From: Tilletiaria anomala UBC 951
Taxonomy: Eukaryota; Basidiomycota; Exobasidiomycetes; Georgefischeriales; Tilletiariaceae
Assembly: GCF_000711695.1 (NCBI RefSeq)
Contig: NW_013546902.1
Coordinates: 1 to 53,070 of the forward strand
Direction: 5' to 3'
Length of the DNA: 53,070 nt
Part shown: positions 23,428 through 35,174 of the stretch, piece by piece
Numbering within the stretch: the stretch's first letter is position 1
Layout: the number at the start of each line of letters is the position of its first letter
Notes under the pieces: model-generated
What the model was told of the DNA's origin: nothing
What the model saw: only the letters and a program-made list of their open reading frames with translations
The model's database searches: none
Position numbers and translations under genes: made by a program

Positions 23428-24507
23428 TCAATCTTCCATGTCGTCATCCAGCGCTTCTTTGGCTTTCCTCCCGGCTTCCTGAACATGCGAAGAGATGCAG
23501 ACATCAAAGCGGGATTAATATATATCCTCTGCAACTGACCTCGCGTGCATAGTAGAGACTAAACTCACTGCAATAATGTCTGCAGGCACCATCTGGTGCT
23601 TTCCACCGCTCTCTGGCCCGATCCACGAAATTTCTAGCTCAAAGTCCTTGTCCTTGGCATCATCGTGCACCTTGTAGATGCTGTTGATACCCCGAAGAAG
23701 GCAATACTGCGGTGTTAGTTTCATCCTTCAAAGCCAGGAATGTGATGAAGGCTCACATGTCAGCAGCCTTCTGAACAGCGTCGTTGACGGTCAGATTCGG
23801 CAAGTCAAGCTTCTCAATCTCCGTCTTGGCCAACTGTTTTCCCTTGCCGATAGCGCATCCGTGGTAGCCCCAAAAGACACCGGAAGGGTCGATCATGAAT
23901 AATTGTGGCTCGTTCGTATCTTGATCGATGCCGCCAATGATGGTGGAGATACCAAACGGCCGTACGGATGAGTAGAGCGTGTATGCTGATGCGTAGAGGG
24001 ACAGACGGGATGCTAGTGCCTGCAAAGTGAAAAGGAAGTACGTTCAGCACGCATGCCCGGTCAAGACGGTAGTGCCCAGAGGTGTGAGCTCGTGCGCACC
24101 TTGATGGGCGATGCGTAGCGGTATGTGTCCCTGAAAGCTTGAGCTTCCTCTCTTGCCCGATTGGCCATGTGCTTGCCGTCTGCTATCAAACCCGCTGCCG
24201 CCTGTAGTGAGGGAAATAAGATGGTACATCGGTGTGAGCGACCTGTTTTGCATGGAGTACATGCGCCGCGACCACTCACCAAACCAGCATGCAGATCGAC
24301 GTTGAAGATCCTGCGGTTGCTTCCCGGTACGAGCAGTTTACTCGTCACGAGCTTCTCGACGGCCAGCACGACCCCATCCTTGCACTTGAGCCCGATAGCT
24401 GTGCCTGCATTCTCCACTGCCTTGTTCGCATACTCAACCTGGAAGATGCGTCCGTCTGGCGAGTAGGTCGACGCCGAAAGGTCGTAGCCGGTTCCTTGCG
24501 ATGCCAT
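23428..24507 (-). CDS. PRE10: 20S proteasome subunit alpha7 (Pre10/PSMA3)
   Basis: Five exons, 24280-24507, 24100-24201, 23757-24019, 23569-23680 and 23428-23478, encode 251 residues (the family is about 255). The N-terminal alpha signature [13 protein letters not shown] begins at residue 8 and is followed by [18 protein letters not shown]. Later segments include [26 protein letters not shown] and [16 protein letters not shown], diagnostic of alpha7. The last exon encodes [16 protein letters not shown], the usual acidic tail. It forms part of the heptameric outer ring that gates the core particle. Introns are short, with donors GTGAGT, GTGCGC, GTGAGC and GTGAGT. The exon 3-4 junction was chosen because it gives AADIIYKVHDD. 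The gene converges on Naa40, with 134 bases between the stops. Confidence 0.95.
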
Positions 24508-25269
24508 GCTTTGTTCGGGTTATCTGCTGGGTTAGCGGTTAAGTACAGCAATTTCACGACTGACTCGGTGCTGATGGGACAGGCCGCTCAGCAGCGCTTG
24601 TTGCTTCAAGGAAGTTGCTCTTGACTTTATGTTGCAGTTATGCGTGCCCTTGGGACCTCACGATGAGAGGAGAGAGGCCGCGTCGTCGCGTTGGATTCTG
24701 TTTGACGGCGGCGCAGACAGAATCATATGCACTGTACTTTCTTATGAAAATTAGGGTTTGGGGCTCTCATTTGGCTTGTGCGTCCTCTTTCCATCGCTGC
24801 TGACCCGCCCTCCGCCCTCCGCCCGCCTTCAGGCTGCTGCTGACTGTTGGCAGTTGGCTTGTCATCCGCGCAAGCTTTGTGCTCGTACGCAGATTGCAAA
24901 GACATCCAGGAAGGAGCAAAGTCCGTCTGATTCAGGCCATCCTCCTCCTGTGCAACCTCAGGCTGCATCCAGTTTGTGCATGCACGTCGACGTTCCAACA
25001 GGCGGCCAAGCGGAAGGTTTGAGGTACTGGAAGAACAGAGAGCAGCGGGAGCAGCAGCAGCAGCTGTGTGGACGCACTCCTGGATTCGCTACCTGCTCAC
25101 ATTGCAGCGCCTTTACAGACAACTTCCAAACAACACCCTCATCAAGAGCACAATCTGACACTTTTCATCTCATGAACCTCAACAAGGGGGAATGAGCGAG
25201 CGCATAAGAAGCCCATAGTATCCAGGAAAAGCTTCCATTCCAACAAGTAGGCGGTAGTCGCATTCTACG
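24508..25269. promoter_or_regulatory. divergent promoter of proteasome alpha7 and 4E-T-like gene
   Basis: About 760 bases lie between divergent starts. Open frames up to 145 codons are present without domains. No PACE-like proteasome element (GGTGGCAAA) is visible, so a yeast-type Rpn4 site cannot be supported. Confidence 0.4.
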
Positions 25270-28200
25270 ATGGGCTCACGTGAGTTGCAAGCATCCAAGG
25301 AAGACGCAGTGGCAGCTAATTTGCCACCTTTGCTTTTTTCCCGCTGCCTTTTTCATCAGGCGGTCCTCCACCTGGGCTGTCGAGCTTAGGTGCCTTCCAT
25401 CTACTAGCTGCTTCGTCATCGTCGGAGCCGAGCTCCCAGACGCCCTCAAGTTGTCCACTATCAGAAGCGGATGTCGCTTCTACTGTAGACGCATCAATTG
25501 CGAAAACGCATGTTCTGCGCGGCTCACAAGCAAAGATTTGCTACTCGGTAGGCACGCTGCTCGCCTTGTCCACTTCCAAGCTCGTATGCAAACCAGAGAA
25601 GCTCCCTGCGTTGAAGGCATGGTATGGGTAAGTAGCAAAACTATGACAACAGATGCACCTCGTCAAGAATTGTTCTCACATTTCCAATTTGCTTGCTACA
25701 GGGAGGAAGATGCAAAGGCGTATCGAGCAAAGGCGCATAGTGTCAGTCAGGGACCGGACCTCGAACGAAACAATGGCAACCGTCGAGGAGATGGGGCCAG
25801 GGAAAGCCACCGCAGAAGAGATCAGCAACCCATTGAAGACGAGGAAGGGCATAGCTACGGGAGATATGGTGCGCAGTCACCGTCAGCGCTCTGGGCGGTG
25901 GAACTGACATACATGCTGACTCCCTTCACGAACCATGTGCTGTGAATTTCAGATTCGCGCAAGAACGTTACCTCCTCTGGCAAGAATCCATTCGGGCAAA
26001 TCTCGGCTAGCGGTACGTTCAGGCCTGCTGGTGGGCCTGACAGTCCTTCCGAGAAGCAAGTGCGTCATGCGAGTGCAAACATCTTATGGAGGAAAGCCCA
26101 TATCTGACACCCTGACATGCTTCGTACCACTGTAGTTTCGCATGGGCAGCGAGCGCATCATGCCCTCGAATCGCGGGCGGATCGGACTCGGCGTCAACGA
26201 CCAGCAGCGACGCGATCCCGTGACCGGGCGGCGCATCCCTGGCGCTGGTATAGATGAAGGAGATGATGAGGATAGTGGGGCGGGCGATGCTCTGGATCGG
26301 CGGTCCAACAACGTGGGCGTTCGGTCCGGCTACGCAGACACTGCTGCGGACTGGCGCAGACCAGGCCAAGCATCTGCTCTACGTGATGGCATGCGCTATG
26401 CCCGCGACGGAGGAGGAGTGGGAGGCAATACACGCGACAGGAATGAGGGAAGCGAACGCAGACGAGCGCCTGCGTGGATGGAGGAGATCAGGGGTGCTTC
26501 TTCGTCACGCCAGCCAGCGTGGATGGGTGGTGATGACGATGATGAACAGCCTCTTTCCAGACGTGCTCCGCAACGACGAGACAGACAAACAAGAGAGGAG
26601 GAGGTATTCGATCTCCCACCCGTTACCGGCAACCACGTAGACAGCATCCAGGCGTTCAAGGCGCAGATGAAGGAGAAGGAGCGACTGGAGAGGGAGGCTA
26701 AGGCTGGTGCCAAGAAGGCGACAAGACCACCACCGGGGCTCGGAGCACCCGCAGACCTTGCCACCAGCGCCGTGCCTACGTCGCTACTATCGCCGACGAA
26801 ATCAGCCTCACCTCTGGCTACCAAGGAACAAGGCGATGACTCGTTCGGAGCAACTGCAGCGGCGGCATCGTCAAGCCCGGCTTCTCCTTCACGGGCAAGA
26901 AACGCTCCCCCACCCGGATTGGGAGGCAGCTCTGCGAACGAAACATCCGCAGCCAATCCCATCACAGAAGGAGCCCCTCAGTTGCAACTGCAACAGCAAG
27001 GCGGTCGTTCCTCTCGCTTTGCACGCTTCTTCGATTCCAAGGCTCGCGACCCACAGAGCGCAGCACTTGTCGCGCAGCAGAAAGCTATGGAAGGGGCCGC
27101 AGCAGGAGCAGGCGGCGGAGCTTCCGGAGCGACCAACAGCTCCTCCACGAATGGGCAGCTTGCTGCCGGAGCCGGGGCCGGGGTTGACCTGTCCTCCCTC
27201 TTTGGAGGGGCTTCGCTATCAGGCGGTGGAGACGCGACGGAATCGGTGGCCCTCAAGCAAGAGTCACAAGCACAAAGCGCTGAACAAGCCAGCATGCAAA
27301 AGCTGCTTGCGATGCTTCAATCGGGCATTGCGCCCAGTGCTTTGTCGCCCGGAGAGCAGCAACAGCAGCAGGCGCGACCAGAACCGCACGATCAAGTGAG
27401 GCACATGGTTCCCTCGCCAATGATGAGCCAAAGCGAGATGGGCGGCACAGGCGGACCACCACGGTCAGCCGACCTGCAGGTCCTCCTCGGAGGTGGACAG
27501 CCGCCTCAGCGTTCCCCTCCGCACGCGCACCTGGGCCAGAGAAGCTCCCACATTGTGGGCCAACTTCAGCAGCAGGATGGCCACGCTGCCCACCTGCACC
27601 AGCACCAGCACATGAGCTTGTCAGGAGTGCCTCCGCCCGGAAGCTCGCCTCCACGCCCTTTTGCGGGACACCCCGGCATGGCGCCTGGCATGCCACCGCT
27701 GCCACCTTTCATGACTGGTCCGCCGTCCCAGCAGCAGCAACAGCAAGTACGGCTGCCGCCCGCATTCGCCGCGCTTCCCAGTGCGGGCATGCCGACCTCG
27801 CCTGTCGCGCCACCTGAGCTGCACGGACACCCAGAAGCCCAGGGCAGTGCTGCCGGCGAGCGCAGCAGCTCTCGTGGCGGCAACGGTGTGGGTGGAGGAG
27901 GCCTGCCTCCTCTGGTCGGCCTGCCGCCTCATCTCCAGCAGCAGCTGTACGGCCTTCCGCCATACGTCCAGCACCAGGTTCTCTCCGCTCAACAACAACA
28001 ACTACAACAACAGCAACGCGTCGGGCCCTCTGGGCTACCCCTTCATGAGTCTGCACGGCACATTGGCGGCGGGGAGCGGCGCTCTGCCGGATCGCAGCCG
28101 CAGCAGCAGACTTCTTCTGATAGCAACAATGCTTTGCCGCCTTCGCTATCGCCGATTCTTGCTCAGCTGCGTGAACAGTCGCCAGGGGCTGCGCAGGGCG

Positions 28201-28664
28201 GACAACAGCGTGCCGGCACCATGCAGCCCCTGCCTCCCGGTTTCACGCACCAGCATCACCTGCCGCCGCATCATCACCAGCACGGTGGGGGCGGCGGCCA
28301 TCCGGGCTTGCCGCTAGGGCTTAGCCCCGGATCACAAGGTATTGGCGGCGGGGGAGGCACTGGTGACGGTGTTGGTAGTTCCTCGGTAGGCGCCCCGGCC
28401 AGCTTGTATCTGCAAGCGATGTTGCAGCAGCAGTACGGAGGTGCTGGGTACAGAGGCGGCAGTGGTGATGCACCTTCGCATCAGCAGCAGCAGGTGCCGT
28501 ATCAGGCGTACGAGCACGGCATGCAGCACCAGCACCACCAGCAGCGCATGGCGCCTCCGCCGCTTGGGATGGACCTCCCTCCTGGAATGACGGGTGCGAA
28601 CATAATGGCTTTGCTCAAAGGAGGCGGAGGAGGAGAAGGAGAAGGGATGGGAGGTGCGCAGTGA
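25270..28664 (+). CDS. eIF4E-transporter (4E-T)-like translational regulator
   Basis: Five exons, 25270-25279, 25360-25627, 25702-25868, 25953-26059 and 26136-28664, give 1026 residues. The first coding exon has only 10 nt (MGS plus one base). Exon 2 carries YSVGTLL at residues 65-71, a canonical Y-x4-L-hydrophobic eIF4E-binding motif, followed by KPEKLPAL and a conserved-looking WYG. Later come SGTFRPAGG, GRIGLG, APAWMEE/QPAWMGG, SRFARFFDSK (about 475) and MQKLLAMLQ (about 570). These echo human 4E-T elements (GRRIGSGRI, EPEWF, SRFSRWF, MLQ). The rest is rich in Gln, Pro, Gly and His, as in P-body proteins. Expected role: to bind the cap-binding protein and repress or store mRNA. The 2.5-kb exon is certain; upstream exons were inferred, and all junctions keep frame. 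The family call is by short motifs, so it is moderate. Confidence 0.75.
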
Positions 28665-30212
28665 GCTGGTACATAGGAGGAGAAAGAGGGCAGTTGGGAG
28701 AAGGAGAGGAGAGAGCCAAAGTAGCGGTCGTAGGATCGGCGCTTGTCGGTCTTCGGTTTGAAATTCGGTTGTAGCGTAGTGTATCGCTCTCAGCATTGCA
28801 AAGTATTGCATGGCATAGCGCAGCAGCGCTGCCGCCGAATGGGGGATGGCCGGGAGCAGCACGTCCGACTTTTCCCTTGGTATGACCTTGCTTCGATGCT
28901 TGTCCAGTCCTGAGTTGTGTGTAGATACTAGTTCAACGCATTAGCGTTCGAGCTGACACTGTGACGTGGTGCGTTCGCGATCGGGATTTAAAACGAGTGC
29001 TTTTTCTCTTGTGGCCGGGTAGAGGCCACCCTTTGCGCGCTCATTCCGTGCTGGGCTGTGGCAGCGGAGCAGTACAGTGCAGCAGCAGGCCGCAGTCCCA
29101 CCCGACGGCCACTAGAACTGGGTGCAGGCACTGGGACAGCTGTCCTCCTGTTGTCAGTCGTCAGTGGCTGGCGGGACGTGGGGGGCATCAGGCAGCACAG
29201 CATGGTCCCCATGGGCGCGCGCGCGCGAAAGGCAGAGTGGGGCACTGCGCCACTAAGACAGCCATCGACGGGGTTGCAAGAGCCAACGCACTCACAACCA
29301 CCGTTGAGAGCAAGCGCAGTATAGAAAAGCAACATCCTTTCTTTGCAAGGAGGGGTGGGCACGGGCACCTCCTTGCTGGGACAGCCTTTTCGTGTCCACA
29401 GGTCTTTCCTTGGACTGTTCATACACACATACTCACGCACTCGCCTTTTCTTTGAGAGGAACCAACCGCGTGCTTGCGTGGTTGGTTGGTGGGTCGGTTG
29501 CTTTGCTTCCTTTGTTTGCTGGCTGGCGCTGCCCAAGTCCATTTCCACGTCCAAAAGTTGTGGGTGTGTGTGAGACAGGCGCGGGTCGAAGCTGCTGGCC
29601 GGGTCACAATAGTGGAGAGTCACAGTCAGCCGCCGCTGTAGCGCTTTTGTTATTGGAGCTAGCTAATACAGAAGTAGCCATAGACCAGACACCAGTCGGA
29701 AGATAAAGGGTTCTAGTACACCGGACGCACAGACGAGCGAGTCGACATCCATCGGCGCAGCACAAACGAACTGCAGCAATCGTCTAGTCAGCTCCATCCC
29801 AGCCAGTGCCGACATTGCGTACAACCCGTCTACGAGAGGCACCACGTCGCCAAAACCGAAACCAAACCCGATAAAAGGAACGAGGGCACGGACAGGAGCT
29901 TCTGCCTCCTGCACCATCACACCTTGCGTGTTCGACTTGGGAGACGCTTTTTGCAGGTTCCCGAGCCTTCTACCTCGCAGCAGGTTCTTCCCATCCCGAC
30001 AGGCCATCGAGCTGCGGCAAGGGAATAGCCCCCTTGCGACCTCCATCCAGGCCTTCTCTGTGCACGCCGAGCGCATACAACCGCGCGACGGCAACCAGGT
30101 CACGACGACGTCTGCCTGCCTCAACGCGACAGCAATCGGTCCTTGCACACAAGCGGGCCCCAGCCTTTAGCCGGGGCCACAGACGGCAACGCAGGGGAAC
30201 CTATTGCCCAGC
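28665..30212. promoter_or_regulatory. 3' flank of 4E-T-like gene and promoter of Ppz gene
   Basis: About 1.5 kb without a supportable gene. A minus-strand frame of 161 codons (29663-30148) and plus-strand frames up to 164 codons lack domains. There is a purine-rich GAGGA/GGAGAA tract just after the 4E-T stop (28670-28720). The region before 30213 is GC-rich and contains no clear core promoter motif. Confidence 0.45.
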
Positions 30213-32041
30213 ATGTTTAAATCACTTGGAAAGATGATGGGCGGCTCCTCCAAAAAGGGCAAATCAAAGCTGCAGGACGCCTCCGACAGCGCCGACGTCG
30301 GCGCAGACGACCTCGACCGCGCGCACAGCGATCACTCGTCGCCGCAGGCGTTGGCAATAACACGTGCCAAGAGCAAAGACCGGACCGGCACCGCGGGTGG
30401 GGATGCGGCGAACGGCACCGACGCAGGGTTTTCGCGTGGCGCAGCCGGCGGGTCAGGGCGGCCCAGCAGTGACGGGGAGAACGGCCATCAGGGCAGGAGT
30501 CAGCCGGCCAAGATCGAGCGGAAAGGCGGCCTGAGCAGGCACGAGTCACCGCTGCCATCGCCGTCGGGCTCGCCGGCAGATGTGATGCTCAGCAGGTCGG
30601 ATAGCTTTAGTGCAGGAACAGGGGCGGGAACAGCAGGAGCAGGGTTGGAGCGGACATGGCCCAACGGCAACCTGTCGCCCATGCCGCCGCACATGCCCTC
30701 GCGCGATCCACATATGGCCGACGGCCAATCCAGCTCGCCAATGCCGCCCAGCTCAGCCAACGCGATTAACAGCTTCGCGACCGGCGGCGGCGGCATCCCC
30801 ACAACACAGACCATCCTCGCCAATACGGCGTTCGGGCGCGGCGGGCCGAGCAGCTCGGCGAGCCCGACAATGCCATTAGGTGGCGCAGGGAGCGAACCGG
30901 TGCGCACGTTTGACATTGACGACATGATCTCGCGCCTGATCGAGGCGGGCTATGCGAGCAAGATCCCCAAGCCCGCTCTCAAGAACGCCGAGATTACTGC
31001 GGTGTGCCAGGCGGCGCGCGAAGTGTTCCTGTCGCAACCGACGCTCATCGAGCTCAGCCCGCCGGTCAAGATCGTCGGCGACACACACGGGCAGTACCAG
31101 GATCTGCTGCGCCTGTTTGAGATGTGCGGCTTTCCGCCGCAAGCCAACTATCTCTTTCTCGGAGACTACGTCGATCGCGGCAAGCAGAGCCTCGAGACAA
31201 TCCTCTTGCTGCTTTGCTACAAGATCAAGTACCCTGAAAACTTCTTCCTCCTCCGAGGCAACCACGAATGCGCCAACGTCACGCGCGGTGAGTCATCCTT
31301 CTCTGGCTTGGTTGGGGACGTCCGAGTTAGCCGGGTTTGGTCGTCCTAGAGGCTACGCGTTGCTGACTTTCCATGCTTCCCACCCCTTTTCTGCAACTAC
31401 CCAGTCTACGGCTTCTACGACGAATGCAAGCGGCGCGTCAACATCAAAATCTGGAAGACATTCATCGACGTGTTTAACACGCTGCCCATCGCCGCGGTTG
31501 TCGCGTCGAAGATTTTCTGCGTGCACGGCGGCCTGTCGCCGTCGCTGTCCAACATGGACGACATCCGGCGCATCGAGCGCCCAACCGACGTGCCCGACTA
31601 CGGCCTGCTGAACGACCTGCTGTGGAGCGACCCGAGCGATACGGCGCTCGACTGGGAGGACAATGAGCGCGGCGTCAGCTACTGCTTTGGAAAAGCCGTC
31701 ATCCAGCAGTTCCTCGGCCAGTACGACTTTGACCTCATCTGCCGCGCGCACATGGTCGTTGAGGACGGCTACGAGTTCTGGAATGAACGAACGCTCGTCA
31801 CTATCTTCAGCGCGCCGAATTACTGCGGAGGTGCGTCGGCGGCTCCTGAGACCTTGTGGGCGGGCAATAACGGAGGCCTGGCTGATCCCATTTCTCCTTC
31901 CCCTTTGCGTGCGCAGAATTCGACAACTTTGGGGCTGTCATGAGCGTCTCGGAGGACCTTCTGTGTGCATTCGAGCTGCTCAAGCCGCTGGACGGGGCAG
32001 CGCTCAAGAAGGAGATGGCGAAGAACAAGCGGAGAAGGTGA
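30213..32041 (+). CDS. PPZ1: Ppz-type Ser/Thr protein phosphatase
   Basis: Three exons, 30213-31287, 31405-31830 and 31917-32041, give 541 residues. Residues 1-230 are a Ser/Gly/Pro-rich disordered extension, which with a PP1-like core defines the fungal Ppz group. The catalytic domain (about 233-535) shows [43 protein letters not shown] and SAPNYCGEFDN, so metal-binding and catalytic residues are intact. Ppz phosphatases control potassium and sodium homeostasis and cell-wall integrity, and are restrained by Hal3-like proteins; no Hal3 gene is seen here. The second intron uses donor GTGCGT. The most 5' ATG gives [17 protein letters not shown]. Starting at the internal ATG at 30237 would give MGGSSKKGK, with the N-myristoylation glycine usual for this family. 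The stop overlaps a GTGAGC that is not needed as a donor. Confidence 0.93.
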
Positions 32042-32530
32042 GCGTGACCGTTTCACTACAGACGTAGCTCCATTGGGAGGAGTGAAGATGCCAGGGTTTC
32101 ACCCCTTGTTCTCACAATGCTAATAGCGCATGTTTGCCCCGCGTTGCACATCATCTCTAGTATAATGCACTCTCAAACCCCTGCACGCGGCCCCGGATCG
32201 TATTGAACATGTTCCTGGCCGGCGCGCCGAGGAAAGTGACGGCTTTAGCTCGTATCGCCGTGGGAAGCGAGCACCATTATTGCGGAATGTCTCCTCAGGC
32301 CGTTCTAAACTTTGGCCAACAGCATGGAGACAGTAGGCAGAGCTGAACGGAGAGAGAAAGAGCAAGGGGAGCGAGGAAGGCAGAGAAGGGACCGCTCTGC
32401 GAGCCGCGAGGCAATTGTATTATCACGAGGAATTTCTTGGCTACAGGCAGATTGCATGCTCCACTCCATCAACATGTAGTGATTGATCATCCACCTCATC
32501 CGTACGCGTTGGGTTCTACGAAATGTGCTC
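32042..32530. other. convergent spacer between Ppz and Urk1
   Basis: About 490 bases between two facing 3' ends. Short open frames only. I see nothing beyond ordinary 3' flanking sequence. Confidence 0.5.
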
Positions 32531-35174
32531 TCATGTGCGCCAATATCGATTGCCGACGTTCCTGTTCGCAAGGTCGAGGAACAAAGTGCAATTCGGCTGG
32601 GTCAGCGCTTCAGAAAGGCTCCCTTCTGAAATGAGTCGAACTTACCCTGCACCTGGAAGCAAAGCCCAGCACACGCGCGTCCGCTGGCCGTCGTCCGGTT
32701 CTGCAGGATCTGATTCTGACGGCGCTTGACCTTGCCCTGCGTGGTTCGCCTTGCTGACGCGCTGCTCACCCTCCTGCAGGTGGAGACTGCCAAGATCCAG
32801 TGTTGACAATGAGGCGATGTCGGAAATAGGGACGTCGCTTTGAGAGGCCATATTCACTTGCGCTTGAAGACCGACGTCACGCAGCCGGCCAGTGTCGCCT
32901 GCGCCACCGGAGGCAGCAGGCGCACTGCCAGTTGCAGCGCGCTGCACTGGCACTCTTGTCCGTCTCAATCCAGGATCGACGCCAGCGACGACGACTTTGA
33001 CGTTGGGGAAAGCCTTGGCGAGCGCGTGTACGCCTCCCTTAGCGCTTGCGAGCAGCGCAATGAAGACGATGCGTTCCTGCGGTACGCCGTGGTCGAGCAG
33101 GACGCGGATCGCCATGAATGCTGCCGCACCCGTGCCGATTTGTGCGTCAGCCAAAAAGACGAAGGTGGTGGGAGCCGTGCTTCGCTGGCGGAGGAACGAC
33201 GGGAGGCGAACGGAGTAACTGCACAGTCGTGGTGAATAGGAGAGATGTTAGGCTTTTTTGCACGACGCAAGCTGAAGCACCCAAAAGGAGCCAGTGCTTA
33301 TATTCGATTAACTCACAGATATGGCTCTCCGTCATCTGCACTTTGAATGAGCAGGGAACCCAGCGCGAGGTCTGGTATTGCTCTGCGCAGGGACTGTATG
33401 TGAACGTAGTCGTCAGCGAGACTGTCAGACAAAATTACAAGAGGCAGTCTAGCAAGTAAGGGAACCTGCAGCCAACCAACTCACAGTCTCGAAAACACCC
33501 CCACTCCTTAAGATAGAGACCGAGCAAACATTTTTCACGTCGATCTCCCTTCCTTGGTAGCTTGCGCCCGTAACGACGTTGACAGTTTTTGATCGATAGG
33601 GCAGCAAGCTCATGGCAGCTTCCACGACAAGAGTGGCGAGGCGGTTGACATGGAAAATGAACTCCTCGCCTTCGCTCTCGACATCGTGCAGAATCGTGAG
33701 CAGTGCACGTAATTGCGAAGTTTGCGGAAGGAGATGAACGGTTGTCGGCAGACTGAGATGCGCGGCGGCCTCAGCGGCTGCAGCAATGGCAGCGGCAGCA
33801 GCAGCAACAGGGTCACCGGATATGGTTGGCGTCGTGAGGGCGGTGTCAAGTAGAAACGACGACGAAGTACAGGACAACTGACGTGTGAGCATGGGAGATG
33901 AATGAGGACAATCGTCGAGAGCCATGCTCGGAGCGCCTGTACTGGAGCGCTGCATCGCCATCGACAGCGTACTGCTACTCCCCCATGGCGAGATGCTGAA
34001 ACCCTGCAGGCCGCTCACTCCCGGTGTGGGCGGCAGAGAAGCCGACGAAATAGAACATACGCTATCCACGCCTACCGTAGTATTGCTTGCTGCGGATGTG
34101 GGTGGCCTGGCCTGTGAGAGCTCGGAGCGAATTCGCTTGGAGCTGCTTGCGAGTCGCTGCTGAATATGCTGCGAGATGACTTGAATTGCTACCTCATTTT
34201 TCGCACCCTAAACGAAAACAGATCTTCTGTTCAGTCTCAGTCCGGTGCATATGACTGAGAGGGGGTAGCTGATGAAGGGATGAAGATGGCTGCTGCAGAC
34301 TCACAGGAACGATGATGTCTGCATACTTCATCGTGGTGCTGACAAAGTTGTCCATGCTTGGTTTCACAAAGCGAAGGTACTGCTCCAAAATACCTTCTAC
34401 ATCCCTGCCCCTTTCTTTTACGTCCCTCTGAATCCGCCGGGCGAGCATCAAATCCGAGTCTGCCTGCACGAAGACCTTGAGATCGAGCAAGGCGCGAATG
34501 GCAGGGTCTTGGAGGACGAAGAGTCCTTCGAGGAGGATTACATTTGCACCGTATAAGTACGTCTTCTCGTCGAGGCGATTGTGCTTGACAAAGCTATAGT
34601 TTGGGATCTCCACCGCACGACCAGCTTTGAGGTCGGAAATGCACTGAAGCAGGAGCTCGTAGTCGAATGCATTTGGATGGTCGAAGTCGTAACCATTCTC
34701 AAAGGCCAGCTTTGATTGTGCAGGTGTCAGTGGTTTGTAGAATGAGTCCACAGACAAGATCGTTTGCCATGGGACATTTGGAAGTGACTTTGTGATGGCA
34801 CGCGCAACACTGGTCTTACCGGACGCAGAGCCACCAGCTATGCCGACGATATACTTTTCCGCCACGTCGCAATGGCCGGGAACAGTATATGAGCAGATGT
34901 GGATCGGGTGTATTGTTGTCAAATCGACCACTGCGCTCTACTGCTTTTCCATTCTTGGTACTTACGGCATCGAGAACTTTGCCTGACGAGTCATACCATG
35001 TCGCCTTGCCTGCGTCGGTGAGGATGACACTGTAAGCAGGCGGGCAGGTTGGTTGCGCATCAGTTCACTGAGTGCAAGCGAACCGTCGAATGGAATGAGT
35101 CTCTTAGCCCATACACACGTCTTTGCTCGTGCATCACTCGGTGCTGCTGCTGGAAACACTGCCGACGGCGCCAT
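32531..35174 (-). CDS. URK1: uridine kinase with UPRTase-like C-terminal domain (Urk1)
   Basis: Seven exons, 35119-35174, 34966-35029, 34305-34853, 33485-34207, 33317-33393, 32646-33218 and 32531-32561, encode 690 residues. The kinase domain (about 41-240) has the P-loop GIAGGSASGKTS at 44-55, SVDSFYKPL, FDHPNAFD and RRIQRDVKERGRD. A Ser/Ala-rich linker of about 130 residues follows, then a UPRTase-like domain from about 376: GREIDVKNVCSVSILRSGG, LADAQIGTGAAAFMAIRVLL and, across the last junction, LLPGAGNVGNRYWRT. It phosphorylates uridine and cytidine in pyrimidine salvage. Exons 1-2 were placed by the WYDSSGK motif before YIVGIAGGS. The acceptor of intron 2 (GGAAAAG) is weak, but the alternatives run into a stop. 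The UPRTase part of this family is often catalytically inactive. Confidence 0.9.

Noticed and set aside
29663-30148. 161-codon minus-strand frame upstream of Ppz
   Set aside because: No domain, no start context and no splice signals; it lies in the Ppz promoter interval.
32020-32064. Additional 3' intron of the Ppz gene, suggested by GTGAGC overlapping the stop
   Set aside because: The only nearby acceptor would give a 24-nt intron, and the protein already ends where the family ends.
34929-34931. GTG as start of the Urk1 kinase frame
   Set aside because: Upstream exons with WYDSSGK and a real ATG at 35174 join in frame to YIVGIAGGS, so the GTG lies in an intron.
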